The position numbers were made by a program, and so were the translations under genes. A DNA stretch of 22,847 nucleotides, taken from the NCBI GenBank assembly GCA_025455895.1, contig JALOLQ010000002.1, positions 1-22,847 on the forward strand. Reading direction: 5' to 3'. Positions 14,330 to 22,583 of the stretch are shown piece after piece. The DNA is from Solirubrobacteraceae bacterium (GTDB lineage: Bacteria > Actinomycetota > Thermoleophilia > Solirubrobacterales > Solirubrobacteraceae). Below the pieces are notes generated by a model. That model was not told the DNA's origin and made no database searches. It worked only from the letters and a program-made list of their open reading frames with translations. Position 1 is the first letter of the stretch, and each line of letters begins with the position of its first letter.

Positions 14330-14356
14330 CGCGGGCGGGCACAATACCCCGCGATG
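14327..14356. promoter_or_regulatory. Symmetric bidirectional promoter between divergent start codons
   Basis: CATCGCGGG (14327-14335) and CCCGCGATG (14348-14356) form a perfect 9-bp inverted repeat that includes both start codons. Its centre holds TATTGT on the minus strand (14346-14341) and CACAAT on the plus strand (14340-14345), which share the two base pairs a -10 needs most (14341 and 14345). Confidence 0.5.
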
Positions 14357-16372
14357 CCCGCCCGGCCCCGTCGCGGCGCGTGCCGCCTCGCCGCGCTCGC
14401 GGTGCTCGCGCTCGCGCTGTCCCTCCTTCCGGCGGCCGCCGCCGCGGCCGCGCCCGCGGCGCCCGGTGGGCCGCGCGTGCTGATCGCGCTGCTGCCGCTG
14501 CCCGAGGCCGACGAGCTCGCGGACGCCCCCGAACCCGCCAACGAGGTGGGGGAGGTGCTCGACCGGCTCGAGCGGTTCCCGTCGCTGTCGCTCGGCCTGA
14601 CGCAGGCGACGCAGGGCGCCTACGATCCGGCGCAGGCGCTGCTCGACCTCACCCAGGGCACGCGCGTCTCGCTGGCCAGCTACGAACCGCGCGATCCGCC
14701 GCCCGTCGTGATCGAGGGCGACGGGCGCGGCGGCGGCACCGTCACCGGCTGGCGGGCGATCGCCGCGCGCGCGCAGGACGCGCCCGCCGACGTCGTGCCC
14801 GGCCTGCTCGCGGGCTCGGTGCCCGGCGGCGCCGGCTACGCGGGCGTCAGCGGCCGCGAGCAGCACGAGGCGATCGTCGCCGCCGACCGCGCGGGCCGGA
14901 TCGCGGAGCTCTCGCTCGGGCCCGCGGCCGACGTCGCGCGGCGCGCCCGCGCGCTGCTGGCGACGCGGCGCCTCGTGGTGGCGGGCCTGCCGACCGGGCC
15001 CGACGGTGACCGCGCGGTCGCGCGCCTGGTCACCGCCCGGGCGCCCGGGGAGCTGCTGATCGTCCTGCAGTCGCCGCCGGAGGCGAACGGCCGCCTGCTG
15101 CCGACCGGGATCGACGGGCTCGCGGGCGCGCCCGGGCGGCTCACCTCGGACACGACCCACCTCGGCGGCGTGGTCGCGGGGATCGACGTGCTGCCGACGA
15201 CGCTCGAGCACCTGCGGATCGCCGTGCCCGACGACGTCAAGGGGCAGCCGATCCGGGTCGAGCCGGGGCGCGACGCGGCGGCGCTGGAAGGGCTCGCCGA
15301 CCGCCTGCGGATCGTGCTCCCGCGGCGGTTCCCGGCGCTCTACAGCGTGTTCGGCGCCTGGCTGGCGCTGCTGCTGGCGGCGATGCTCGCCGCCGACCGG
15401 CGCGGCCTGCGCTGGGCGATGCGCGCCGGCGCCCTCGGGGTCCTCTGGGTGCCCGCGGTCGTCCTGGTCACCGCGGCGCTCGCCCCGCCGCGCACCGCCG
15501 AGCTCGTGCTGGTCGCGGCGCTGACCATGGGCCTCGGGGTGCTCACCGACCGCCTGCTGCCGTGGCCGCGCGGCCCGGCCGCCCCGGCCCTCGCCGCGGT
15601 CGGTGCGTACACGCTGGACCTGGCGCTCGGCTCGCCGCTCATCATCCGCTCGCTGCTCGGCCCCAACCCGATGTTCGGCTCGCGCTTCTACGGGATCGGG
15701 AACGAGCTCGAGGCGACGCTCACCGCGCTGCTCCTGATCGGGGTCGCCGCGCTGCTGGCCGGCGGCGGGCGCCGTCGCGCCGGCGTGTGGGCGTTCGCGG
15801 CGGCGGGGGCCGCGCTGGCGCTCGTGATGGGCGCCGGGCGCCTGGGCGCCGACGTCGGCGGCGTGATCACGGTGGGCGCCGGCGCCGCGGTCGCGGCGGT
15901 GCTGATGCTGCCGGGCGGCGTCACGCGGCGAGCGCTCGTGGTCGTGAGCGCCGCGCCGCTGCTCGGCCTGCTCGCGCTGGCGGCGGTCGACCTGGTCAGC
16001 GGCGGCTCGTCGCACTTCACCCGGACCGTGCTGCGCGCCGGCGACGGGGGCGACCTGTGGGACGTCGTCGCGCGCCGCTACGAGCTGGCGGGCCGCCAGG
16101 TGGTGCGCGGGATGATGCCCGTGACCACGGCGATCGCGCTGCTGGCGATCGCCCTCGGGATCCGCCGCCGCGACCGCGTGCTCGAGCGGGTCGGCGGCGA
16201 CCCGGCCTGGCTCGCGGCGCTCGCGGGGATCGTCGCGCTCGGCGTCGCCGGGGCCCTGTTCAACGACTCCGGCCCCGTGCTGCTGCTCTTCGCGACGGTG
16301 ATCGCGGCGGTGCTCGTGGCGTACCTGCGCGGTGACGCGCGGCTCGCGGTGGAGGACCGCACGCCGCGCTAG
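14354..16372 (+). CDS. Exported membrane protein: alkaline-phosphatase-like N-terminal half and polytopic C-terminal half
   Basis: 672 residues. A signal peptide (1-32) is followed by an extracytoplasmic region to about 325. That region ends with TTHLGGVVAGIDVLPTTLEH (267-286) and RIAVPDDVKGQPI, which resembles the C-terminal part of alkaline-phosphatase-superfamily domains (D-x-x-PTxLExL, then GxP). The metal-binding nucleophile region is not evident, so the domain looks degenerate. From about 330 to 660 there are eight to ten membrane segments with FYGIGNELEA (445-454), GRLGADVGG (495-503) and FNDSG, motifs I recall in uncharacterised Firmicute and actinobacterial envelope proteins. The gene precedes the glycosyltransferase-flippase fusion by 15 nt, implying a shared role in envelope glycan or glycolipid export. 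Function is unknown. Confidence 0.75.
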   Translation: MPARPRRGACRLAALAVLALALSLLPAAAAAAAPAAPGGPRVLIALLPLPEADELADAPEPANEVGEVLDRLERFPSLSLGLTQATQGAYDPAQALLDLTQGTRVSLASYEPRDPPPVVIEGDGRGGGTVTGWRAIAARAQDAPADVVPGLLAGSVPGGAGYAGVSGREQHEAIVAADRAGRIAELSLGPAADVARRARALLATRRLVVAGLPTGPDGDRAVARLVTARAPGELLIVLQSPPEANGRLLPTGIDGLAGAPGRLTSDTTHLGGVVAGIDVLPTTLEHLRIAVPDDVKGQPIRVEPGRDAAALEGLADRLRIVLPRRFPALYSVFGAWLALLLAAMLAADRRGLRWAMRAGALGVLWVPAVVLVTAALAPPRTAELVLVAALTMGLGVLTDRLLPWPRGPAAPALAAVGAYTLDLALGSPLIIRSLLGPNPMFGSRFYGIGNELEATLTALLLIGVAALLAGGGRRRAGVWAFAAAGAALALVMGAGRLGADVGGVITVGAGAAVAAVLMLPGGVTRRALVVVSAAPLLGLLALAAVDLVSGGSSHFTRTVLRAGDGGDLWDVVARRYELAGRQVVRGMMPVTTAIALLAIALGIRRRDRVLERVGGDPAWLAALAGIVALGVAGALFNDSGPVLLLFATVIAAVLVAYLRGDARLAVEDRTPR

Positions 16373-16375
16373 CAT
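16370..16375 (+). promoter_or_regulatory. Putative -10 element made of the upstream stop codon
   Basis: TAGCAT: its first three bases are the TAG stop of the membrane-protein gene. ATG of the glycosyltransferase follows after 12 nt. It would allow separate leaderless expression of the downstream gene. Confidence 0.3.
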
Positions 16376-16387
16376 CCTGGGCTGCGA

Positions 16388-18733
16388 ATGCGCATCGCCC
16401 TGGTCTCCCCCTACTCGTGGTCCTACCCGGGGGGCGTGACGCGGCACATCGAGGCTCTGGCGGACGAGTTCCTCGCCGAGGGCCATGACGTGCGCGTGCT
16501 GGCGCCCTTCGACCCGCCGGACGCCCGGAGCGCGCGGCTGCATCGGGGTGCCGCCCCGCAGCCGCGAGAGCTCCCGGAGCACGTCGTGCCGCTGGGGCGC
16601 ACGGTGGGGATCGCCTCGAACGGCGCGGTCTCGAACCTCTCGGTGTTCCCGACCGGCGTCCAGCGCCTGCGCCGCGAGCTGGAGGCCGGCCGCTTCGACG
16701 TGGTGAACGTCCACGAGCCGGTCGCGCCCGCGATCAGCTGGGACGCGCTCGAGTTCTCCGGCGCGGCGCTCGTCGGCACCTTCCACACCTACGGCACGAA
16801 CGCGCTCAGCCACGGGGCCGCGCGTGCGCTGGGCGCCGCGCGGCGGATGAACGCGCTGCACGGGCGGATCGCCGTCTCGGACGCCGCCGCCTGGACCGCG
16901 AAGCGCTTCTTCGGCGGGCGCTACGACATCGTCCCCAACGGGGTCCACGTCCCCGAGCTCGTTCCCGTGCATGCCGCGGGCGAGCGCGGGCGGCTGCGGA
17001 TCGCGTTCGTCGGCCAGGCCGTGGAGCGCAAGGGCCTGCCGGTCCTGCTGCGCGCCTTCGAGGCGCTGCGCGAGCACGTCGACGCCGAGCTGGTGATCGT
17101 CGGCGCCGTCGAGGACGAGGTGCTCCCGCTGCTGCTCGACGGGCAGGAGCGCATCACCGTCCTCGGGCGCGTCGACGACGCGGAGAAGACCCGCGTGCTG
17201 CGCGAGGCCGACGTGCTGTGCGCCCCGTCGCTGGGCGGCGAGAGCTTCGGCATGGTCCTCACCGAGGCGTTCGCGCAGGGCACCCCCGTGGTCGCCAGCG
17301 ACATCGCGGGCTACCGCGACGTCGTGCGCGACGGCGTCGACGGCCTGCTCGTCCCGCATGCCGATCCGCAGGCCCTGGCCGGCGTGCTGCGCGACCTCGC
17401 GCTGGCCCCGGCGCGCCGCGCGGCGCTCTCGCGCTGCGCGGCCGAGCGCGCCCACCGCTACGCCTGGCCGCGGGTCGCCGACGAGGTCCTCGCGGTCTAC
17501 CGCCGGTCGATCGCCGCCCGCGAGCGCGCCGCCACCCGGCCCGCCGGCGCCGGCGCGCGCGCCGCCCGCCGCCTGGCGCTCGTCCCGGCCGACGGCGGCC
17601 CGCTCGTCCCGCCCCAGCGGCTGGCCACGCTCGAGCCGGCGCCGCCCGGCGGCCACCGCCGCGCGCGCGTGCGCCGCGTCGCCCGCCGGGCCGGACTCGC
17701 CGCGGCGGCCGCCGCCGGCGCGGCGCTGACGCTGCTCGCACTCCAGCGGATCGGGGTGGACCGGGTCGGCGAGAGCCTGCTGCGCTCGAGCCCGAGCTGG
17801 GTGATCGCGGCGCTGCTCGTGATGTGCGCCTCGATGGTCGTGCGCGCCGTCTCCTGGACGGCGATCCTGCGCGCGGCGCTGCCGTCCTCGGGCCTGCGGT
17901 TCTCCGACGCGATGCAGGGCACCGCGATCGGCGTGCTGATGTCGGCCACGCTGCCGGCCCGCCTCGGCGAGCCCGCCCGGGCACTGATCGTCGCCCGGCG
18001 CGCCGGGCGACCGCGCGAGACCACGCCCGTCGTCGTCGGGACGCTCGTCTCGCAGACGCTGCTCAACGTGCTGGCGCTCGTGCTGCTGGGCGTCATCGCC
18101 TTCTCGACCGTGCACGTGTTCGACGACCACCACGGCGCGCTCGCCGCGGTGGCGATCGCGCCCGCCGCGCTGCTCGCGGTGGTCGTGCTCGGGCCCGCCG
18201 TGCTGCGCGCGACCGGTGCCTCGGCGCGGCTGCGCGCGATCACGGAGCCCGTCCAGCGGGCCGCGGCGCAGGTGCGCGACGGCCTGCGCGTGTTCCGCGA
18301 TCCGCGGCGCGGGAGCGTGGCCGTGGGCGCCCAGCTCACCGCCTGGGCGCTCCAGGCCGTCTCGTGCTGGCTGCTGCTCGTGGCGATCGGCCTCGACGAC
18401 CGCGCGGGCATCGGCGCCGCCGCCGCGGTCCTGCTGGCGGTGAACGTCACCGCGGTGCTGCCGGCGACGCCGTCGAACCTCGGCGTCTTCCAGGCGGCGT
18501 GCGTCGCCGTGCTGACCGGCGCCTACGGCGTCTCGGCGGCCGACGCGCTCGGCTACGGGATCGTCCTGCAGGCCGTCGAGATCGCGACCGCCGTGATCAT
18601 GGGCGTCCCGGCGCTGCTCAAGGAGGGCCTGAGCTGGCGCGACGTGCGCCTGCGCGCGCTGCACTCCACGCCGGTGCGGCTCCCGCCGCTGCCGGCGCCC
18701 GCGGCCTCCGAGCCGCAGCTCGCCGAGGCCTGA
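16388..18733 (+). CDS. PimA-like GT4 glycosyltransferase fused to an LPG-synthase-TM/flippase-like domain
   Basis: 781 residues, two domains. Residues 1-375 are a GT-B fold GT4 enzyme close to phosphatidylinositol mannosyltransferase PimA: MRIALVSPYSWSYPGGVTRH, VNVHEP (H109), GTFHTYG, FVGQAVERKG (R214, K215) and the EX7E pair E285/E293 in GGESFGMVLTE. A basic, Ala/Pro-rich linker covers about 376-435. Residues about 435-745 are a polytopic domain of the lysylphosphatidylglycerol-synthase-TM/UPF0104 (AglD-like) type, with LPARLGEPARALIVARR and AVLPATPSNLGVFQAA. Such domains are thought to move or bind lipids. One polypeptide could therefore glycosylate a lipid on the cytosolic face and help translocate it. 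The donor sugar and lipid acceptor are not determinable. ATG at 16388 gives the canonical GT4 N-terminus. Confidence 0.9.
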   Translation: MRIALVSPYSWSYPGGVTRHIEALADEFLAEGHDVRVLAPFDPPDARSARLHRGAAPQPRELPEHVVPLGRTVGIASNGAVSNLSVFPTGVQRLRRELEAGRFDVVNVHEPVAPAISWDALEFSGAALVGTFHTYGTNALSHGAARALGAARRMNALHGRIAVSDAAAWTAKRFFGGRYDIVPNGVHVPELVPVHAAGERGRLRIAFVGQAVERKGLPVLLRAFEALREHVDAELVIVGAVEDEVLPLLLDGQERITVLGRVDDAEKTRVLREADVLCAPSLGGESFGMVLTEAFAQGTPVVASDIAGYRDVVRDGVDGLLVPHADPQALAGVLRDLALAPARRAALSRCAAERAHRYAWPRVADEVLAVYRRSIAARERAATRPAGAGARAARRLALVPADGGPLVPPQRLATLEPAPPGGHRRARVRRVARRAGLAAAAAAGAALTLLALQRIGVDRVGESLLRSSPSWVIAALLVMCASMVVRAVSWTAILRAALPSSGLRFSDAMQGTAIGVLMSATLPARLGEPARALIVARRAGRPRETTPVVVGTLVSQTLLNVLALVLLGVIAFSTVHVFDDHHGALAAVAIAPAALLAVVVLGPAVLRATGASARLRAITEPVQRAAAQVRDGLRVFRDPRRGSVAVGAQLTAWALQAVSCWLLLVAIGLDDRAGIGAAAAVLLAVNVTAVLPATPSNLGVFQAACVAVLTGAYGVSAADALGYGIVLQAVEIATAVIMGVPALLKEGLSWRDVRLRALHSTPVRLPPLPAPAASEPQLAEA

Positions 18734-18741
18734 GCCGGGCC

Positions 18742-19005
18742 GTGGCGCCCGAGGCCGAGGCCTGGGTCTACGTCCTGCGCTGCGCCGACGGCAGCCTCTA
18801 CACCGGCTGGACGGTCGATCTCGAGCGCCGGCTCGCCGCGCACGGGGCCGGCACCGCCAGCCGCTACACGCGCAGCCGCCGGCCGGTGACGCTCGCGGCG
18901 TCCTGGCCGATGCCCGACCGCACCGCCGCGCGGCGCGAGGAGGCGCGGATCAAGGCGCTGCCGCGCGCCGCGAAGCTCGCGCTGCTCAGCTCGCGTCCGC
19001 GGTGA
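18742..19005 (+). CDS. GIY-YIG nuclease-family protein (UPF0213/YhbQ-like)
   Basis: 87 residues. The GIY-YIG core appears as VYVLRCADGSLYTGWT (9-24), followed by DLERRLAAH, YTRSRRPVTL and a conserved Glu in REEARIKALPRAAK (E66/E67), as in the small stand-alone UPF0213 proteins such as YhbQ, which have been linked to DNA repair. GTG at 18742 is 8 nt after the glycosyltransferase stop, so it is probably transcribed with it, though function need not be related. The usual HNxGKGA is replaced by HGAGTAS. The last 20 nt overlap the 3' end of the convergent metH gene. Confidence 0.87.
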   Translation: MAPEAEAWVYVLRCADGSLYTGWTVDLERRLAAHGAGTASRYTRSRRPVTLAASWPMPDRTAARREEARIKALPRAAKLALLSSRPR

Positions 19006-22000
19006 CGGCCTGCGCCTCGCCGACGTCGTCGGGGTCGGCGTCGTCGAGCTCGCTCAGGCGCGTGGGATCGCGGTCGGAGCCGGCGATGACGTCGTCGGCG
19101 CGCTGGCGGTCGCTCGTCGGCAGCGTGCCGGACTTCATCCCGAAGTACGTCGCATCGGGATGGTGGGCGATGATCGCGAGCGTCGACTGCTCGGGCTCGG
19201 GCGCGAAGCCGGGGGAGATGCTCATGCCGATCTGCTCGAGGCCGAGCAGCTCCTCCACCTTCAGGTGCTCGGCCTGGTCGGGCACCGCCGGGTAGCCCCA
19301 CGAGTAGCGCCGGCCCTGCGTGCGCTCGAGGCCGAGGTCCGCACGGACCGTCGCGTGCAGCCACTCGGCCAGGCCCTCGGCGGTCTGGACGCCGAGGCCG
19401 TGGACGAACAGCTGCTCGGCGAACTCGCCCTCGGCCTCCAGGCGCGCCATCAGCTCGGTGACCTCCGAGCCCGAGGTCACCGCGGTGATCGCGACGACGT
19501 CGAGCTCGTCTGCGTCCTTCGGGCGGTAGTAGTCGGCCAGGCAGATGCGGTCGTGGCCGGGCTGGCGCGGGCAGGTGAAGCGGGTCAGCTCGGTCGCCCG
19601 GTCCTCGGGGTCGAGCACGACGATGTCGTTGCCCTCGCTGTAGCAGGGGAAGTAGCCGAGCAGCGCGCGCGGGCGCAGGTAGTCCTGCTCGCGCCACATC
19701 CGCTCCAGGCGCGGGCGGAAGTCGCCCTGCACGAGCTCGCGCCAGGCCTCGCCCTTCACGCCCTTGCCGCCCCAGTGGAGCTTGAAGAGGACGTGCGTGT
19801 CGAGGTGGTGGTAGAGCTCGTCGAGGTCGACGGGGATCTCGCGCACGCCCCAGAACGGCGGCGTCGGCACCGGAACGTCGGTGCGCGCGGCCGAGCGCAC
19901 GCTGTCGTCGTCGGTCGGGAGCTCCTCGGGCTCGGGGCCCTTGGCGCGCTGGGCGAGCGCGTCGGCGTGGACCTTGGCGACGAGCCCCTCGCGCTCGGCC
20001 GGGTCCACGAGCCGGTCCATCACCGCGAGGCCCTCGAAGGCGTCCTTGCAGTAGAAGAGCCCGGGGGCGTAGAGGTCGTCGCTCTCGGTGCCGTGCGGGA
20101 AGCTCGCGCGCAGGCTGAAGGCGCGGTTGATCGCCGCGCCGCCGATCAGCACCGGGTACTCGAGGCCCTGCTCGTGCAGCTCCTGGACGCACAGCGGCAT
20201 CTGCTTCGAGGTCGAGACGAGCAGCGCCGAGAGCCCGATCGCCGTCGCGTCGTGCTCCTTGGCCGCGTCGATGATCGTGCCGACGGGGACCTGCTTGCCC
20301 AGGTCGACGACGGTGTAGCCGTTGTTCGTGAGGATCGTGTTGACGAGCGACTTGCCGATGTCGTGGACGTCGCCGAAGACCGTCGCGAGCACGACGGTCC
20401 CCTTCGTGTAGCCCTCGATCCGGTCGAGGTAGTTCTCCAGCCGCGCGACCGCGCGCTTCATGACCTCGGCCGACTGCAGCACGAAGGGCAGGATCAGCTC
20501 GCCGGCGCCGAACTTGTCGCCGACCTCCTTCATCGCCGGCAGCAGCACGTCGTTGAGCGTCGGGACGGCGCCGAGCTTCTCGACCGCGCGGTCGATCCAG
20601 TCCTCGACGCCCTCCTTGCGGCGGCGCAGGATGTGGAAGTGCAGCGCCTCCTCGGGCTCCATGCCCTCGGTCGGATCGGCGGCGCCCGTGCTCTCCTCTT
20701 CGGCGCCCTTGGACTCGAAGTGGGCGATGAAGCGCTCGAGCGCGTCCTCGCGGCGGTTGAAGACGAGGTCGTCGGCGAGCTCGCGCTCCTGCGTGGTGAT
20801 CTCCCCGTACGGGGTGATGTGGTTCGGGTTGACCATCGCCAGGTCGAGCCCGGCCTCGACGCAGTGGTGCAGGAACACCGAGTTCAGCACCGCGCGGGCG
20901 CCGGGGGAGACGCCGAAGCTCACGTTCGAGACGCCGAGCGAGGTCTTCACCCCCGGGATCTCGGCCTTCACGCGGCGGATGCCCTCGATCGTCTCGACCG
21001 CCGAGGGCTTCCATTCGTCGTCGCCGGTCGTGAGCGTGAAGGTCAGCACGTCGAAGATCAGCGCCTCGCGGTCGAGCCCGTGCTCGTCGCAGCACAGCTC
21101 GGTGATCCGCCGGGCGATCTCGACCTTGCGCTCGGCCGTCTTGGCCATGCCGACCTCGTCGATCGTCAGCGCGATCACCGCGGCGCCGTGGGCGAGGGCG
21201 ACGGGGACGACCTGGTCGAGCTTGTCGCGGCCGGCCTCGAGGTTGATCGAGTTGACGATCGCCCGGCCCGGGATCTGCTCGAGCGCGGTCTCGATGACGT
21301 TCGGCTCGGTCGAGTCGACCTGGATCGGCGCCGGCTGCGAGAGCGAGACGCGCTTGGCCACGAGGCGCATCTGCTCGTCCTCGTCGGTGCGCTCGGTCAG
21401 CGCGACGCACAGGTCGAGCACGTGCGCGCCGCCCTCGACCTGGTCCTCGGCGATCTGCACGAGGCCGTCGTAGTCGTCGGCCAGGAGCAGCTCCTTGGCC
21501 TTGCGCGAGCCCTGCGAGTTGACCCGCTCGCCGACGAGCGTCGGGCTGGGGTCCTGCACGAGCGCGGTGGCGCTCATCATCGAGGACAGGCGCGCGGGGC
21601 GCGGGGCGGGCCGCGGCTGCACGGGCAGGCCGTGGCAGCGCTCGGCGATCGCCTTGATGTGCGCCGGGGTGGTGCCGCAGCAGCCCCCGACGATCGAGAT
21701 GCCGTAACGCTCGACGAACTCGCCGAGCGCCTCGGCCAGCGGCTCGGGCTGCTCGGGGAAGATCGTCTCGCCGTTCGGGCCCTGGAGCGGCAGGCCGGCG
21801 TTCGGGATGCAGTGGACCGGCAGGCTCGAGTGCTCGCCGAGGAAGCGGATCGCGTCGCGCATGTCCTCCGGCCCGGTCGAGCAGTTCAGGCCGATGACGT
21901 CGATCTTCAGCGCCTCGAGCGTCGTGAGCACCGCGTCGATGTCGGTGCCGAGCAGCATCTTGCCGCCGTTGGGCAGCAGCGAGACCGAGCACTGGATCGG

Positions 22001-22552
22001 GATCGTCCGGCCGGTGGTCGCGAACGCCTCGCGCGCGCCGAAGATCGCCGCCTTGACCTCGAGGATGTCCTGCGCGGTCTCGATGATCAGCAGGTCGGCG
22101 CCGCCCTCGACGAGCCCGCGGGCCTGCTCCTCGAAGATCGTCACGAGGTCACGGAAGCGCAGCTGCCCGAGCGTGGGGTCGTCCGAGGCGGGCAGGTGGC
22201 CGGTGGGGCCGATCGAGCCGGCCACGAAGCGCTCCTCGCCGACCGCGGCGCGGGCGATCTCCACGGCGCGGCGGTTGATCTCGAGCGTGTGCTCGCCGAG
22301 GCCCCACTCCTCGAGCTTCAGGCGGCTGGCCTGGAACGTGTCGGTCTCGACCACGTCGGCGCCGGCCTCGGCCATCGAGCGGTGCACGCCCTCGATCACG
22401 TCGGGGCGGTGCAGGATGAGGGCCTCGTGGCACTTTCCGGGCAGGCCGCCGTAGTCCTCGCTGGTGAGCTCGAACTCCTCGAGCGTCGCGCCCATGCCTC
22501 CGTCGAAGACGATGACGCGGTCGCGGACGGCGGCCAGGTAGTCACGCGGCAT
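18986..22552 (-). CDS. metH: Cobalamin-dependent methionine synthase
   Basis: 1188 residues with all four MetH modules in order. The homocysteine domain (about 7-310) has zinc ligands C224 (GLNCSTGP) and C291/C292 (VGGCCGTTPAHI). The methyltetrahydrofolate (pterin-binding) domain is about 335-610 (LVGERVNSQGS, VDSTEP, NSINLEAG). The B12 cap and B12-binding domains are about 640-850, with DVHDIG (728-733, H730 the cobalt ligand). The AdoMet-dependent reactivation domain is about 895-1140, with RRYSWGYPAVPDQ. A 45-residue acidic tail follows. An upstream GTG at 22591 is in frame but lies inside a palindrome; ATG at 22552 fits both the family N-terminus (RDRVIVFDGGMGATLE) and a TAGCCT promoter 8 nt upstream. 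It makes methionine from homocysteine in the cytosol. Confidence 0.97.
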   Translation of the reverse strand: MPRDYLAAVRDRVIVFDGGMGATLEEFELTSEDYGGLPGKCHEALILHRPDVIEGVHRSMAEAGADVVETDTFQASRLKLEEWGLGEHTLEINRRAVEIARAAVGEERFVAGSIGPTGHLPASDDPTLGQLRFRDLVTIFEEQARGLVEGGADLLIIETAQDILEVKAAIFGAREAFATTGRTIPIQCSVSLLPNGGKMLLGTDIDAVLTTLEALKIDVIGLNCSTGPEDMRDAIRFLGEHSSLPVHCIPNAGLPLQGPNGETIFPEQPEPLAEALGEFVERYGISIVGGCCGTTPAHIKAIAERCHGLPVQPRPAPRPARLSSMMSATALVQDPSPTLVGERVNSQGSRKAKELLLADDYDGLVQIAEDQVEGGAHVLDLCVALTERTDEDEQMRLVAKRVSLSQPAPIQVDSTEPNVIETALEQIPGRAIVNSINLEAGRDKLDQVVPVALAHGAAVIALTIDEVGMAKTAERKVEIARRITELCCDEHGLDREALIFDVLTFTLTTGDDEWKPSAVETIEGIRRVKAEIPGVKTSLGVSNVSFGVSPGARAVLNSVFLHHCVEAGLDLAMVNPNHITPYGEITTQERELADDLVFNRREDALERFIAHFESKGAEEESTGAADPTEGMEPEEALHFHILRRRKEGVEDWIDRAVEKLGAVPTLNDVLLPAMKEVGDKFGAGELILPFVLQSAEVMKRAVARLENYLDRIEGYTKGTVVLATVFGDVHDIGKSLVNTILTNNGYTVVDLGKQVPVGTIIDAAKEHDATAIGLSALLVSTSKQMPLCVQELHEQGLEYPVLIGGAAINRAFSLRASFPHGTESDDLYAPGLFYCKDAFEGLAVMDRLVDPAEREGLVAKVHADALAQRAKGPEPEELPTDDDSVRSAARTDVPVPTPPFWGVREIPVDLDELYHHLDTHVLFKLHWGGKGVKGEAWRELVQGDFRPRLERMWREQDYLRPRALLGYFPCYSEGNDIVVLDPEDRATELTRFTCPRQPGHDRICLADYYRPKDADELDVVAITAVTSGSEVTELMARLEAEGEFAEQLFVHGLGVQTAEGLAEWLHATVRADLGLERTQGRRYSWGYPAVPDQAEHLKVEELLGLEQIGMSISPGFAPEPEQSTLAIIAHHPDATYFGMKSGTLPTSDRQRADDVIAGSDRDPTRLSELDDADPDDVGEAQAVTADAS

Positions 22553-22560
22553 ACGGCCGC

Positions 22561-22566
22561 AGGCTA
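22561..22566 (-). promoter_or_regulatory. Putative -10 element of metH
   Basis: TAGCCT on the minus strand, 8 nt before ATG at 22552. This leaves no room for a leader riboswitch. Confidence 0.45.
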
Positions 22567-22583
22567 GCAGGGAAACGGCCAAC

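Noticed and set aside
13700..18664. A 4,965-nt open frame on the minus strand reading antisense through the envelope and glycosyltransferase genes into the glycosylase gene
   Set aside because: Only its last 630 nt (the AlkA-like gene) look like a protein. The rest is Arg/Gly/Ala/His/Asp-rich low-complexity sequence, the usual antisense artefact of GC-rich codon usage, and it opposes well-supported genes.
19160..22567. A 1,135-residue plus-strand frame antisense to metH
   Set aside because: Composition is dominated by Val, Leu, Asp, Arg and His with no recognisable domain; metH on the other strand is unambiguous.
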